Part shown: in pieces, positions 12,362 to 25,244 of the stretch | Position numbering within the stretch: the stretch's first letter is position 1 | How the letters are laid out: the number at the start of each line of letters is the position of its first letter | Assembly (NCBI GenBank): GCA_000697355.1 | Contig: JNEN01000922.1 | Coordinates: forward strand, 62,001 to 126,000 | DNA length: 64,000 bases | DNA from: Syncephalastrum monosporum B8922 | Taxonomy: Eukaryota > Mucoromycota > Mucoromycetes > Mucorales > Syncephalastraceae | Reading direction: 5' to 3' | Made by a program: the position numbers and the translations under genes | The notes under the pieces: generated by a model | What the model saw: only the letters and a program-made list of their open reading frames with translations | What the model was told of the DNA's origin: nothing | The model's database searches: none

Positions 12362-15300
12362 TTAGCGAATGAATATGCTATGAATGCGTTCAAATTCTGC
12401 AGCGCTCGCGAGCTGGACACAGTGTCGCTTGCTGGGCACGTTTTGCAGTCTGGGTATCTTGATCTTGGCTATCGATGCCATTGACTGCTCCACAAGTGTA
12501 GACGGCTGGTTTTATAAAAGAATGGAGTGGGGGAAACGGATGCAATTCTTAGTGCCGGTGTCACCTCAAACTTTTTTTTTGTGACATACCTTCTTGCTGA
12601 CTTGCGGCTCGTCATTCATGACGGGCTGCAGCTGCCGGACGCGGTGCCGGAGCTGTTCGCTGCGTTGATGCAGCGTGTGGAGGCTCGACTGCTGTTCCTG
12701 GTATTGATAGTCTGGGAGGGATTTTTGGCTCTGCCAGCCAGGGCGCCGGCGCTGTCGCTCTTTGTCATGGGGTTTCAGTACCACCAGTTTCGGGCTTGCA
12801 GAGACACGACGCATCTCTTTGAGCAACGCACGCCCTTCCGTCGCCAGTGCGCGTCGCGTGTCCTCTTGGTCCTTCCGACCGGCGTGCTCGGCCGTGAGTG
12901 GTTGCGTCATAGCATCATCCAGCTGCAGCGAGCGGACAAGGTCACAGCTCTTGAGATAGGCGTTCTCGATCCGCAAGTAGCGGATGCCAGACTTTAATGT
13001 TTCCATCTGCGACGAGAAAAAGTGTAAGATCAGCTGGGTTTGCTAAACGGACAAACACACACACACACACAAAAACGTACCTGATTGCGTAGGTCTGGAT
13101 CATGCTGTTCCGTAACATCTGCTTCAGGCTCGCTTGCCTCGTTAAACGAGAATCCAACCGGTGTCTTGGGAATTGACACGCGCTTGTCGTTTTGTGCAGC
13201 TGCTGCCGCTTTCTTGAGCTCGATATTTTCTTGCTCGAGCGCTTCGTACTCGGCCTGCAGGTTATCCATGGCCTCGCTGTACATTTGGGCCTGCTCGCGT
13301 GTCTTTTGCAGATCCATCTCGAGCTGACTCATCTGCTCCGCTTCTTTCTTGGCCATCTCCATGCGACGCTCCAAAAGATCCACCTTGACACTCGATTCTT
13401 GCAGCAGTTGATCCTAAATGGCAGAAAAAATAGGACGTTTTAGCTTTCACTGAGCTTCTAGTGTCGCCCTGCATACCTTGAGACGGATGTCCTTGATCAG
13501 TTTCACAATCTCTTCACTGTGCTGCTGCAGTCTCCGCTCCATATCATGGTTGGCGACGACCTCTGCCTTCATGTCAGAAGCGCGCTGGATCCAAGGAGGA
13601 ATGCAGGTGGCAACTACAAAAGACAAAAGCAGAACAGAAAGAAAAAGAGACAAGTCAATTGGATGCCATATTGTATCTCTCTTTGTTTTCCTTACTCTTA
13701 TCCATCTTGGAATCGTTTTCGATGCGTCGCAGCGTGGTGGCCAGTTCACTCGACAGGGACTTGAGCACACGCAGGGCCGCTTCCCATAAGCTGCCCTCGC
13801 TCAAGTCAAGAATCTGGTCTGCACGGTCACGGACGATCTGTTGAATCGTAGTCAGGCTGATATTGTGCTTGTTGCTACGCTGCGTCTCGACGTAATTGAG
13901 AATGTGGCCCAAGGTCTAACACATCATTTGTAAGCACAGACAAATGGATATCATGAGTTCTATGACTTACCTCGAAGCAGAACTGGCTGAGTTTGTTGCT
14001 CATGGCATGCATGGTCTTGAAGCGGTGGAGATGCTCCACCTTGGGCATCAAGGCCTGTTCTGCCAGGTCGTCGAGCTGGCGCATGAGCTTCTTGGCCGTG
14101 ATCTTGCTGCTCTTGGTCTCGGTCACTAAGCGGCCGAGCGGTTCCATGTACTCATAGTCGAAGCGTTCCATGCCTTCGAGGATGGCGGTGTCTAATGGCC
14201 AGATACCAGAAAAAAAGATGTCAGATGATCTCATGTCCTTGTTTTCCACCTAGCGTGGTGCATTTGTTTGTCGTACCTTCGCCTCGCACTGCATTGGCAA
14301 CAGTTTGTTTCACATACGTCAGCTCCACAACCATCTTGTCCGCGTTCATGTCGAGCGCACGGGTCAGGCCAAAGAAGACCTCGACGTTGCCGGCCTCGGT
14401 CGCCTCGTTCGGCTGAGAGAGGTGCACCTCAGCGAGATGTTCAAGATGAGCAATGACACGGTGCAGTTCACCGACGCATTTTGTCTCATTGCCTTCTTCG
14501 GTTCTAAAGAACTCCACAATGGCATTCAATCTGTTTGTTATTGTGAAACACGTTAACAAAACTGTATAGCACATGACAGCATGATTTTACTCGCCTGCGC
14601 TCGGTGCCAATCAGATCGTGATAGACGGGTGTCATCTTGACAAACATCTCTGGCTTTGAGTTCCGGATAAAGGCAACAAAGCGTTGTGCGAGACTGCACA
14701 GCCAAGCTGCACGTTGACGCATCTAGGTATAAGTAGTAGTGAATGAGTCTCTCGTGCTACACGCGCTTTGCACCTTCACGTTACCTCGCAGACAGTCACA
14801 AGGTTCTCTGACACACTCTCCATTATCTTTTCGCTGATGGGATGGTTCTGGTCGAGGTGTTTGATGATTAGATCCGACTTGAAGGCAATACGCTTAAAGA
14901 GCAGGAGGCAGGAGATCGGGTCATTGTCCGTCTTGAGGAAGGCGTCGGGGAGATAGGGCTGGATGTAGCTGAGGCGGTCGTTGGCCTGGGCCGCGTCGAG
15001 TTTACGCAATTCGAGGTCGATGGATTTGGCCTGCGCTTTCATCACGGTCGACTGCAACTGGAGGTTGAGCGACATCATGGTCTGCGATTGGCTAGTGAGG
15101 TTGACATTCTGAGACTGTTGGTGCTCTTCCTTTTGTCGCAGGCGCTCCAGGTCGCTAGAAGGGCATGTCAATCACTAAACATACCGCCACAGGATCACTT
15201 ACTTCTGTAGACTCTGTACGAGTTCTCTGAATTGATGGATCGTCGATTCATAGTCTACGTTGGTCTCTTCCGCCGACTTGAGTCGTTCAATCTGCTCGCG

Positions 15301-18044
15301 AAGGAGCATATCCCGGTGATCTATCTCAAGATAAACAAAGAGAACATACAGGTAATCTCAACAATTTTACCAATTTCGGCCTGGAGTTGCTTTTCGGTTT
15401 CCACATGATTCTCTTCGAGCTCGTCGGCTAGTTCCTTCAAGGCTTCGAGATCGTCTACAGTAGCTTGCAGTTCGTCGAGTTTCTCGGTCAAGTTCATGTT
15501 CTTTTCAGTCAGTTGGTCGACAAGGTCTTCGGCGCCAAGCGCGTCATCGAGACGCTGGCGCAGGTCCTCGATTTGGCCCTCGGTGAGCTCGAGCTTCTCC
15601 TTGACGCGGTCGTATTGGGCTGTGATATGCGTTTGAATAACCCAAATGGCCGATGTCTGTGCTTTTATCGTTCTTTTCTTTCCGCTTACCTTTCACTTCG
15701 AGAAGCTCGTAGTTCTCAATTTCGAGCTCCTTGATGCGCTGGTTGAGTTCCAGTTCATTTTCGGTAGTGACATCACGCAGACTAGAGAACCTTGATGAAT
15801 ACAATAGAGCTCGAAGGGAGCGCGACTTACCGGAGAAGCGCCTCGCGGAGGCGTTCGTTGTGGCGTTCCAACTGGACAATTTCGAGGGTGGTATGTTCAC
15901 CATCTTGACCGGCTGAATCGGGCACGCGGTTCAAGACATCTATAAAGACAAAGATGAGTTGCCTGAGCGTGCATGCACAGTAGAACCAGTACCTGCTTCC
16001 CGTTTGAGAATATCCAGATCGACGCTGATCTCACCAATCTTGTCGCGAAGCTCATCGACTTCAATTTGGAGGGCTTCAGCGCGCTCTTCGGCGACTTCCT
16101 TGTCGAGCGTCATCATCTCGAGGTTGTCGGCCATCTCGGCAAACTTGTCGTCGTAGCTCTCCTTGTCTTCGACGGCTTCTTTGAGGTCGCGCTTGGTATC
16201 GCGCAAGTCGCGCTGCAACTCGGCAATCTTATCTACTCATTTGATCAATATGCATGCACCCTCGGGAGGGGATGTTTGGGTTTACCTTGGAGCTTATTGC
16301 GGAGGGTAAGGAACTGCTCCGCCTCTTCCTTGATCTTTTCCGTCTCGCGGTAACGCTCACGGTCTTCTTGGCGTTTGCTTTCCAGGATCTTGAGCTTAAA
16401 CCGGAGTTCCTCGTAGTCTTTGAGAGGCACCATCTGAAGAGAGATGCTAATTTGGTAAGCTTTGACACACACACACAGAAGCATATCATGTTCTGTCTTG
16501 CCTGATCGGATTTACTGATCGGAATCGCGGGCGCAAGTGCGCCATATGTTTGTGCCTGGGGTCTCTGTTGTTGCTGTTGATGGTGATGGGGTGGGTGCTC
16601 CTGCATCGCGTCATAGCGATGGTCTTGCGTGGCAGTCATGGCCTCCGGGTCCTTGGATATCTCCAGACCGTTGGGGCTGCCGTGGTCTAACGGAGTCACT
16701 GCCGTACTCTTGTCGGTCAAGCTCTGTTCGTCCTCGTCGTCGTTGCTCGATGTGTTTGTATTTGACTGACGATCATACTCCTCCTCGTCCTCTCCTTCGT
16801 CTTCGTTGTCCTCGTCATCATCAACAACGTCATCATCATCATCGTCGTCGTCGTCGTCGTCAAGAGACTCGGGTGAAGAGACACGCGGTGGCGGCGGAGG
16901 AGGTTGTTGTTGCTTTTGCTGAAGCATACGTAATTTCTGCAACTGGCGTTCACGTGCCTCACGCGGGTCATCGACAGGCGCGACCTGCGGCGGCGGGGGT
17001 TGCGAGAGACGGGTAGGAGCAGGCGTGGCAGGGGGGCCAGGCGACGCGGTGGCGGGAGCTGCAGCTGATGGGGCGGCGCCCTGCGTGCCCTGCGTGTTGG
17101 AGCGCGGCCGGCCTGCGATGGGTTTCGCCGCGATGCTTTTTCTGCGCACAGGGCCATTGGGACTAGCTGTGGCTGTGGTTGCGGTCGCGGTGGTGGTGGT
17201 GGTGGCACGAGGCGCGCCTGCGTTGGCGGCCGTGTTGCGTGCGGTTGCACTGTTGAGAGAGCTGCGATTCGTGGTGGTGGTAGTCGGGGTCATGGTCGTG
17301 CGGCTTGTAATCGAGCGACGTCCGTTCGTAGTGGTGGTAGTCGTGCGCGGTACGGCGGCGGCAGATTGGCGTCGTTCAGCCGTAGCAGAGGCGGCGGACA
17401 CAGCCGAGGCTGCCATCGAGGCCCGTCGTTTGGCGAGTGTCTGCGGTGAATTGGTTTGGGTCATGGAGCGACGGGCCGCGGCTTTGACAGCCCGTCCTGG
17501 GTCTTGTGATGGTTTTTGCTGGGCGTCGCCGGTGCGGTCGGATCGGGGAGATGTCGTGCCGTTGCTTTCCTGTAACAAAAAAAAAAAAGATGGAAGCCAA
17601 AGATGGGGGGAGGGGAGAGAGTTTACAAGACATGCACAATAGGACAAGATTAGACGGGACAGGACAGGACAGGACAGGAGAGATCAGATAGGAAGGAATT
17701 ACCTCTGCTGGTTTGGTTGGCATGATCTTTACGTGAGCAGGACGAACGAAGACACCGTGGTTGGCACGGCACTCAAAGTACCGTTTGCCCTGGACAACAC
17801 CGTTGTTTTTGCCGAGAGGTTGATCGAGCTCGACACCGACCCATTTGCCTGACTGGAAACTCGTCGCACCCGCATAACGCACCGTGCCTGTGTTCTCGTT
17901 GTGGACAAGCACTCGCACACCGGCTTTTATGTCCGGCGAAAGCACGTTGGCTGTTCCATTCGCACTGATGGCACTGCTATGCACACTGCTTCTGCGTCCG
18001 ACTACCCCTAACGATTGTCGTCGATGTCGGTCCACAGCTGACAT
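12362..18044 (-). CDS. Dynactin p150-Glued subunit
   Basis: Largest dynactin subunit, linking cytoplasmic dynein to microtubules and cargo. I infer 17 exons: 17703-18044, 16502-17569, 16286-16433, 15993-16232, 15831-15939, 15690-15781, 15371-15619, 15203-15320, 14785-15154, 14595-14722, 14277-14530, 13971-14191, 13696-13915, 13477-13613, 13081-13413, 12590-13006, 12362-12484; 1522 residues, all phases consistent. A CAP-Gly domain lies near residues 40-105 (GKWVGVELD, then GVFVRPAHV). A disordered Thr/Ala/Pro-rich segment with a poly-Asp run near residue 350 follows, then a long coiled coil. The dynactin-family domain lies near residues 790-1000 (LSYIQPYLPDAFLKTDNDP). Introns 2 and 10 appear to use GC donors. 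It lies 580 bp upstream of kinesin-1 on the same strand. Confidence 0.92.
17650..17690. repeat. GGACA microsatellite inside dynactin intron 1
   Basis: Consecutive GGACA/GGACA-like pentamers lie within the first intron of the p150 gene. They have no coding role and are a likely length polymorphism. Confidence 0.7.
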
Positions 18045-20831
18045 GGTGTTGGCTTGTTCAGATTCGTCGAAAACCTAACGTAGCTGTGGAGTCTGGGTTG
18101 GGTTGGGTTGGGCTGGACTGAACTGGGCTAAGACTGAACTGGACTGGAGTAGTGCGCACACGAGGCAAGAAGAAATAGAGTCAAGAAAAGAGAAAAGAGC
18201 AGAAAAGAGAGAGGGGAAGGAGCAGGAAGACAGATAGACTCTCTTGGCTACTTTTGCAGAAGAAAAGGTTTCAGGGATAAGGGTAATAGAAAGTAGAGAG
18301 AGAGAATATATGTATATCAAGATGTATGAGAGAGTGCAGGACAACACCACACGCACAACTCACACACGGCAAAGCAACCAGAAAAAGAGAGCGAGTGGGT
18401 GAGCAAAGGCGATGAAAAGCAGGCAACCTTGGCGGAGCTTGTACGTCGTACAGGACACCGTCTCGGTCCTCTTGACCATCGCAGCTCCTTGCATGTATAC
18501 AGTATACAGTACATTATTACCGTCTATTACCTTCCTTTACTTCTAGTCGTGATGCCGTGGTATACAATGGCAAAGGCATGTCCACTCGTACCGACATGGC
18601 CTTGTTCCTGAGTACAAGTGCGCCCCCCATGCCATCCATAAAACAAACAGTATGAGACGCCCGAGCCATCACACCAAGTAGCACGAGAAAGGGATGGTTG
18701 CCTTCCCTGTTGACAAGCAAGTAGAGCTATTACGTAGAGCTGATAGAACGGAGACCGTATTCGGAAGCAGTGCTACACTCCTGTGTGCTCGCAAGTGCAT
18801 GGGTGATCTGGAAGCACATGGAGGACGGGTGAAAGTAATGGAAGCATGTGCCTCTGCACCAGCCCAGCATATGATGCTGATTCTTCCTTTCCTTTATGAT
18901 TGGCATATCAATCAACTAAGCGTGGACGAATTGGGAAAGCACACAGTGCAGAGGGTCGTTTGCTTGACTTTACCCACTTTCGGCTACACGCATATCAGCA
19001 AAGCGTGTTTGACATGGACCAGAGAATTGGCTGAGTCCAATAGTTCTCCCGATGATGGGGGTACATAAAAAAGAAGCACACTCTTTTCTCCGACAGTGCT
19101 TTATTTGAATATCACTGTATGCATGTCTAAGGGTTGCAGGAGCGTGTGACACCCGTCCGCGATCATTATGGGGCATACAACCACGCGACTCAACAAGCTA
19201 TTTCTTTCTTTTATGTGTACAATATACAGCCATGGCTTCTTCCACTGGATTGTTCTCCCTTATATGTTTGACCGCCCACCGTGAGATGCGTGTGTGTGTG
19301 TGTGTGTGAGTGATGCTTCTCGCTGGTGTGATACAACCAAACAATTTCAGCATGGCACGGCTCCTTTTACAGTTTGGCGTTACAAAGAGTGTTTCAATGA
19401 TAGCAGTACAGTATATTTTTTAAATGAAGACAGAAGGAATCCTCTGGCCAGGCTCTTGTTTCAATACAATCAGGTACATGCAAAACAAATGGTCTAGAAA
19501 TGATGAACGAGGCATGTGCCTGGCGGGACTTCGATTATCTCGTTTAATTATACTCGCGCAGATCTATGTACTGTATTAAAAAGAGGAACGAGCTTCACTT
19601 CCACTATTCCGGGCCTGATCACATTGTTACCTACAGTATCACTGTCTGTTCGCTCATTTGTTATCTACAGACTCAGTTCCAGAAAATATGATGGATGCAT
19701 GGTGGATAGTGAGCTTCATTATGATGAGGCTAGTCCATGCTAATATACATTCAATCATTTGATGAATGGAGTACCAATTACACGATCCCTGCCGGTCAGC
19801 CGCTACTGTGGAATGGAATCTAGAACTTTTTCTGGCTTTTTAAACGTTTTCTTATAAAAAAGGAAGGGCCAAAAATCAGGGACATCGAAATTGTGCTTTT
19901 TCACCTGAAAATTTATTTTTCGCTGGAAGGCCAGTTTCAATCGAGATACTTGTATGAGAGATACAGACCGCCTCACGATATTTTGATTACGGAGATGTCT
20001 TTATTATGTATAGATTTAACGGTTTCTCGACAAGGCCACGCCATGTTCAGCGCATACGTATCCACCTGTCACAATGTGCGGTGCTTCTTTTTCAGTGACA
20101 GGTGTGTCCGCTGATCGATACTTCGGGAGGGGGTATACCACTGTGATTGCATAGCATGATGCCGCCCTTGCCTGGTCATTCTTCTCAATATAGCCTTCTC
20201 ACATACCTTGTCAGTGTCATTGGCCAGTGGCTGTCTGTAGACTCCCTCTTCGCACAGCAGAAACGTGACTTTAGCTGCAACTAATATTACACGTACGAAA
20301 TCGATTTCCATGGATTGTAGAATGCATAATGACAGAAGCACGGGTAAGCCTGGCTTTTTGGTCAACACCCCCGGCAATCAAAAGGCATGCTCAGTGGAAA
20401 ATGATCAAGGCTCTGCTTCTTCGATATGTGTTTGTTGTACTGCACGGGGAGGGGGAAGGGGAGAACGCAACAGATTTAGCCATAACAAGAAAAGCGGCAT
20501 TGGTAACATGGAAACACACATACCGAGCTTAACTTGAGCAAATCAAAAGAAACGCAGGATATGGGGTGTATGTGCAAGCGCCTGAGCGCAGTTTACAAGG
20601 CAAGCAAGACCGGGGACTTGTGCAGGCAGGAAGAGGCAGTCTTCTGTGCACGGCTACCAAAAGAAGTAACCCACCTTGCGCTCCAGGGCAGGATGGCTGT
20701 GAGTTGAATGCTTCTGGCAGCCCCATTCTTGTGTCGCTTGCCTCTTCTTTTCCTTTTTGGACACCACTTTTCGTTTCCACACGCACTCTTCTTCTTTCAC
20801 TCCATTCCTTTTTCACTGAATTGCACTTGCC
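18045..20831. other. Intergenic interval, no supported gene
   Basis: About 2.8 kb between the divergent p150 and ankyrin/anillin-like genes. Several short frames exist (for example 18694-19068 plus, 20069-20377 minus), but none has a recognisable domain or clear splice support. It contains a GT dinucleotide run near 19289-19308. The last 100 bp before 20832 are pyrimidine-rich and probably carry the promoter of the downstream gene. Confidence 0.6.
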
Positions 20832-23800
20832 ATGGACAATGCGTCCCCGCCCGTGCCTTCCTCGGAGCAAACGGCCTGGACGCGGTCCATTGTGAGTGTG
20901 GATCTCGACCAAGTGCAGGCGTTGTATGCAGCACGGCCCGAGCTGCTGTGGGTGGCGCTTGACGAGGACGAGACACGCGTGGCATCGAATCATGCGCCTC
21001 TGATAGCCCAACTGGAGCAAGTCCAGGTCCTCGGACCCACCCTCACCCGCCTGTCCGCCATTCCTTTTACTATCCTAGACAATCTCGAAAGCGATGAATC
21101 CTTGCCTCCCTCTGCCTCGCAACAACAACGGGCGACTCTACTGGACTTTCTGCTGCAGGTAACACAAATTAAAATGAAAAAAAAAATTATTATTATTATT
21201 CTCGCGTGGGTTCCTGTTTCCCATTTGTACTAACCAACCTTATGGCTGTACCATGGATAGCAAGCAACGAGCGACGATCTGAACCAGCAGACGTGGGGTG
21301 CAGGCAACACGACGCTGCATCTTGCTTGTTTTCTCAACCAGCCACGCCTGGCGGAGCGGTTGATCAGACAGGGCGCCTCGTTCTCGATCCAAAACGAGTT
21401 CGGCCATGCTCCCAAAGACGTCGCACCCGATCTTCTGGTGTGGCCCGACCCAAAAAAGAAAAACGCTGGTCGTTCCTTACGCCCCAACTACGCCAACCCC
21501 GACCGCTTCAAACAGCTACGCGCCCTCGCAGAGTCCCAGGAGGACCTGACCGAGCACCTCGACACTCGCAAAAAAGAGAAAAGCAACGACGATCTGCGTC
21601 ACAAGGCCCGACGTCAACAGGACCTGGCGCTCTTATCGCAACGCTCTGCTGTCAAAAATAACCCACTCTTTCGTAAGCTCGAAGAACAGCAGCAGCAGCA
21701 GAACAGCCAACAGCAGAAACCCGGCCCTGTCCGCCCTCCCAAATCGTCCTTGCGTGTGCCTGATCTCAATGACCCCCGCAGGAACTCTAAAGTCATTTCC
21801 TCCTTAAAGACAAAGACCATTGTTTCTTCCAGTGTCTTCCGTCAGGGTGAATCGACCAAGCAGGACGTCTCCGACAAGAATACCAGCAATATACCCACGC
21901 CTACCATCGCCGAAGACGTTATTATAGAGAAAGACGACGATAACGACGACGGTAACGACGACGACGACGACGATAAAGACGATAAAGACGATGGTGCCAA
22001 AAAAGACGGTGACCCTAAAGATCACGCTGACGATAAAGATGCCGACGGTAACGACGAGAATGCCACGACGATCCACGTGCCACCTGTCGTGGTCAAGACG
22101 GCAGAGGAGGAAGCAGATGACAGGCCAGCCACTGATAAAGCCACCGCCACCAGTACCAATACCAATACCACTACCGACGCTGCCCCTGTTCATGACAGCA
22201 CCGATAGTGCATACGAAGACGACGGACTCACTAGCGACGCCGCACCTCGCACGTCTGAAGTCGGGCTTATCGTCGACGCTACCGCCCAGACCAAAGAAGC
22301 GACACACGATTCCAGCAACACCATGGATAGGGTGGGTCAGTTTGCAGATCAGGAGGAGGAAGAGGTGGGGGAGGCGCCCCTCACAGACCGCGATCGCGAA
22401 TCTTCGCTGTCACTCGACCATCGCATGAGCCAGCAGAGCGAGGGGAGCGAAATGTGGTTTGATAGCTCAGACAGCTGGATCGAGGCCGCCGATGGCAAGC
22501 GCATCTCGATACGACCTCCGCCACGACGTTCCATGTTATCTCAATCGTCCGTGCCTGCCCAGCTCAGCTCACCGTCTCCGCCGCCGACGAAGGAGGAGAA
22601 AGAAGAAGGAGGACACTCGGAGGAGCCGGCTTATCGACCGTCTTCAGCTGCGACTAATCTCTTTGTTGATGTGCCTGACGTTATCCATGAACCGTCGTCC
22701 TCTTCGGTGCTCCCAGGTGGTACTGTTTCTGTCGACCCAGCCGAGCACGAGGAATTGCGTCAAGTCCGCGAAGAGCACGAGACCCGCTCTTCCGACGAGG
22801 TGTCTCGACCCGCCTCCTCCTCGTTTAGCCCTCAGCAGCGGCGATCCATTGGCGGCGAGAGCGTCGACACCTGGCCGCCGCCCTCACCGACCTTGCCTCC
22901 GCTACCCAACGATACCAAGATCGAGGAATACAACACCGCGCGCCAGTCCGAGTACGGCCACGTCCATATCGAAACGACCTCGCGCTATGTTGTCAAACAT
23001 AACCTGGAAAACTTGCGCAGCAGCACCGAAGAAGACCCAGCCTCGGAGCCTGCCAACACGAGTCCCTCTTCTCCAGCACACTTTGACCACGACGTGCCCG
23101 AGGAAGAAGACTACGGCACGAGCAAGATCCTCACCGACCAACAGCCCGACATCCAGCTCAGCCTGCCCGAACCGTCTGGCCAGCGGCCGCCGTCCAACGT
23201 CCAGAGCAGCGTGTTTGGCAAGCTGTATCTGCGCATCAGCTGCGCCCAAGATCTACTGTTGCCCTTGCCCAAACAGACAACCTATGCGCGCTGCGTCGTC
23301 AGTGACGGCCAGTACGAGTACATGTCGCGTTTCGAGGTGCTCGGTCAAAAGATCATGTTTGACTATGAATGCGTTGTCGACACGTTACCGGACATGATCA
23401 TCACCGTCGCCATCCACGTCAAACCCGACCCGCATGTCCGGCCCAAGACAGGCCTCAGTCGATGGCTGACCTCGGCGCGCAAGCAGCGCGAGATGCTGCC
23501 TGCGTACGTGCACCCCGAGGACGGCGCGATTGGACAGGCTCGATTTGCGCTCGAACATATGCTGCCAGCGTGTTATCAAAAGTCATATGCGACCGAGTTT
23601 GATTGCTTCAATAGCTGGTACCTCAAGCCGCGCCGCAAGGACCAAGCCGAGGTGCTCAAGGTGGTGGGAAGCTTGTCAGTGGAGATGCTTTACTTGTCTG
23701 TGACAGATCCCTCGTCGGTAAGTGGGAAATGGCACGGGTTGGGGGGGGAGACCATAAGCCATGTGTATCTCTCTGTCTAACAACCCTATTTTAGCCCATC

Positions 23801-24310
23801 CCGAAAAGTTTACGCGAATGCGATCTCGCGATTCGTATCCGGCAGTGGCACGAAACCTGCTGGCACAGTGGTTATTTGTCGACACGACCTCAAGGCGCCA
23901 AGGTAAGACAAAATATCACATCAATACCGCATTTACTTATAAAATATGACGACCTTCAGTTCTGGGACCGGCAGTATTGCCGCTTGATCGGCAGCCAGCT
24001 GATCGCGTACGCATCCAAGGAAGCGTCGTCTTGGAAGCCGCTAGGACGGCACGATATTGCGGATGCGATTCGACTGAGTGCTGCGTCTGACCAAGTGATT
24101 GTGACGCTGGTCGACCTGCCCAAGGACGGACGGGTGTTCCAGGACGAGACGATCACGGAAGAGACGGGCCGAGGCTTCTTCCGCATCACGTTCCCGGACT
24201 TTTACATAGACTGCGTGAGCGACCATCCGTTCGAGAGCGAAGAGTGGGTCAAGATCCTCAAATCCATGATTGGCCGCGTTCCGCTCAAAGTACCGTTCCT
24301 CCTGTCTTGA
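20832..24310 (+). CDS. Ankyrin-repeat / anillin-like / PH domain protein (Bud4-like)
   Basis: Exons 20832-21158, 21261-23717, 23795-23902 and 23960-24310 join in phase to 1080 residues. Near residues 120-150 there is an ankyrin repeat (GNTTLHLACFLNQPRLAERL). A long acidic, Ser/Asp-rich disordered region follows. Near residues 770-930 is a C2-like anillin-homology segment (GKLYLRISCAQDLLLPLPK). A C-terminal PH domain follows (WHSGYLSTRPQGAKFWDRQY). Anillin/Bud4 proteins scaffold septins and the contractile ring at division sites, and I infer a cortical septation or polarity role here. The ankyrin repeat before the anillin-like module is unusual compared with yeast Bud4. It ends 65 bp from the convergent pallidin-like gene. 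Confidence 0.75.
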
Positions 24311-24375
24311 GGATATGATCCCCTTTCTTTTTCTTTTCTTGTTCCTGTACCATTTATATACACAAATACATCATA

Positions 24376-25159
24376 TTAAACATCTCTATTGCCGCCACCT
24401 TTTTTGTCTTTCTTCTTGAGACTGCTACTGCTTGACCAGCCTTGATCGGACAGGCTGACCTCGCGTGCTTTGGGTTTCTTCTTCTTGATTTTCTTGGCGA
24501 CGGCGGGGACGGCCGTCTCGGAGGGGACAGGGCTGGGCACAGGCGACAGCTGCTGTTGAGCTAAGCTTGTGCTGGTGCTGGTGCTGGTGCTGGTGCTTCG
24601 GTGGGTGGCAGACGACGTGGACGCACTGATGGTTTGCTGAGGCACCACGCGTGCTGCGATCTTTTGGTCGCGAGCGCGTTCGGCTTGCCGGATATCATCG
24701 ATTTGAGACAAGTACTGGATTTTGGTCGATTTTAGTTTGTCTGCTCGCCGCTGCAGTTGTCCTGACCGAGCCGTGAGCATCGATATCGTCGACCGCAGTG
24801 AGAGCAGTTTGGTATAGTACGTCGACACTTTGGCCATCTGTTCAGCTCTGTGTGTTAATGTAATTGTTATAATTCACGCCCATGAGCTCTGTCTCTGACT
24901 CTCTGACTCTCTGACTCTCTCCTTTTTCGCTTGACTTGCCGTTTCCTTGACATCCGTCAGTTGGTCCTCGTAATGAGCCGTTGATGCTTCCGCGAGAGAA
25001 TGCTGCAAGGCGAGCTGCTCTTGGCTTGTACAATAATAAGCGGCGGTTCCTTGAGTAGGGAAATAAGTCCATGAGTCCATACCTCAGCTGTTGGAGTTGC
25101 TTCTCCAGCCGAGCCATGGTGGCCGCGATCTGGTCCGTCACACTTGCAGGAAGAGACAT
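24376..25159 (-). CDS. BLOC-1 subunit 6 (pallidin)-like coiled-coil protein
   Basis: Exons 25083-25159, 24908-25024 and 24376-24847 give 221 residues. The central coiled coil (YYTKLLSLRSTISML, then RRADKLKSTKI) has the spacing of the pallidin family, a subunit of the endosomal BLOC-1 complex, followed by a Ser/Thr-rich linker and a Lys-rich tail (KKIKKKKPKAR). The boundary between exons 2 and 3 is uncertain: a GAGAGTCA unit is repeated three times there, and only the second copy gives both an ordinary intron length and an open frame. It is close to UBC12 upstream (85 bp, same strand). Family assignment is by pattern only and could be another small coiled-coil subunit. Confidence 0.55.
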
Positions 25160-25244
25160 AGGGCGGGGATATCTTTTGAAAGAGAAAGGGACAACATTTT
25201 ATACGTCAATCGATAGAGTGGTGTAATTCTCTGGGACATGTTTA

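Noticed and set aside
17025..17642. 205-residue plus-strand frame rich in Val and Ala
   Set aside because: Antisense of the Thr/Ala-rich repeats in dynactin p150.
18694..19068. 124-residue plus-strand frame between p150 and the anillin-like gene
   Set aside because: No domain, weak coding composition, no splice or promoter support.
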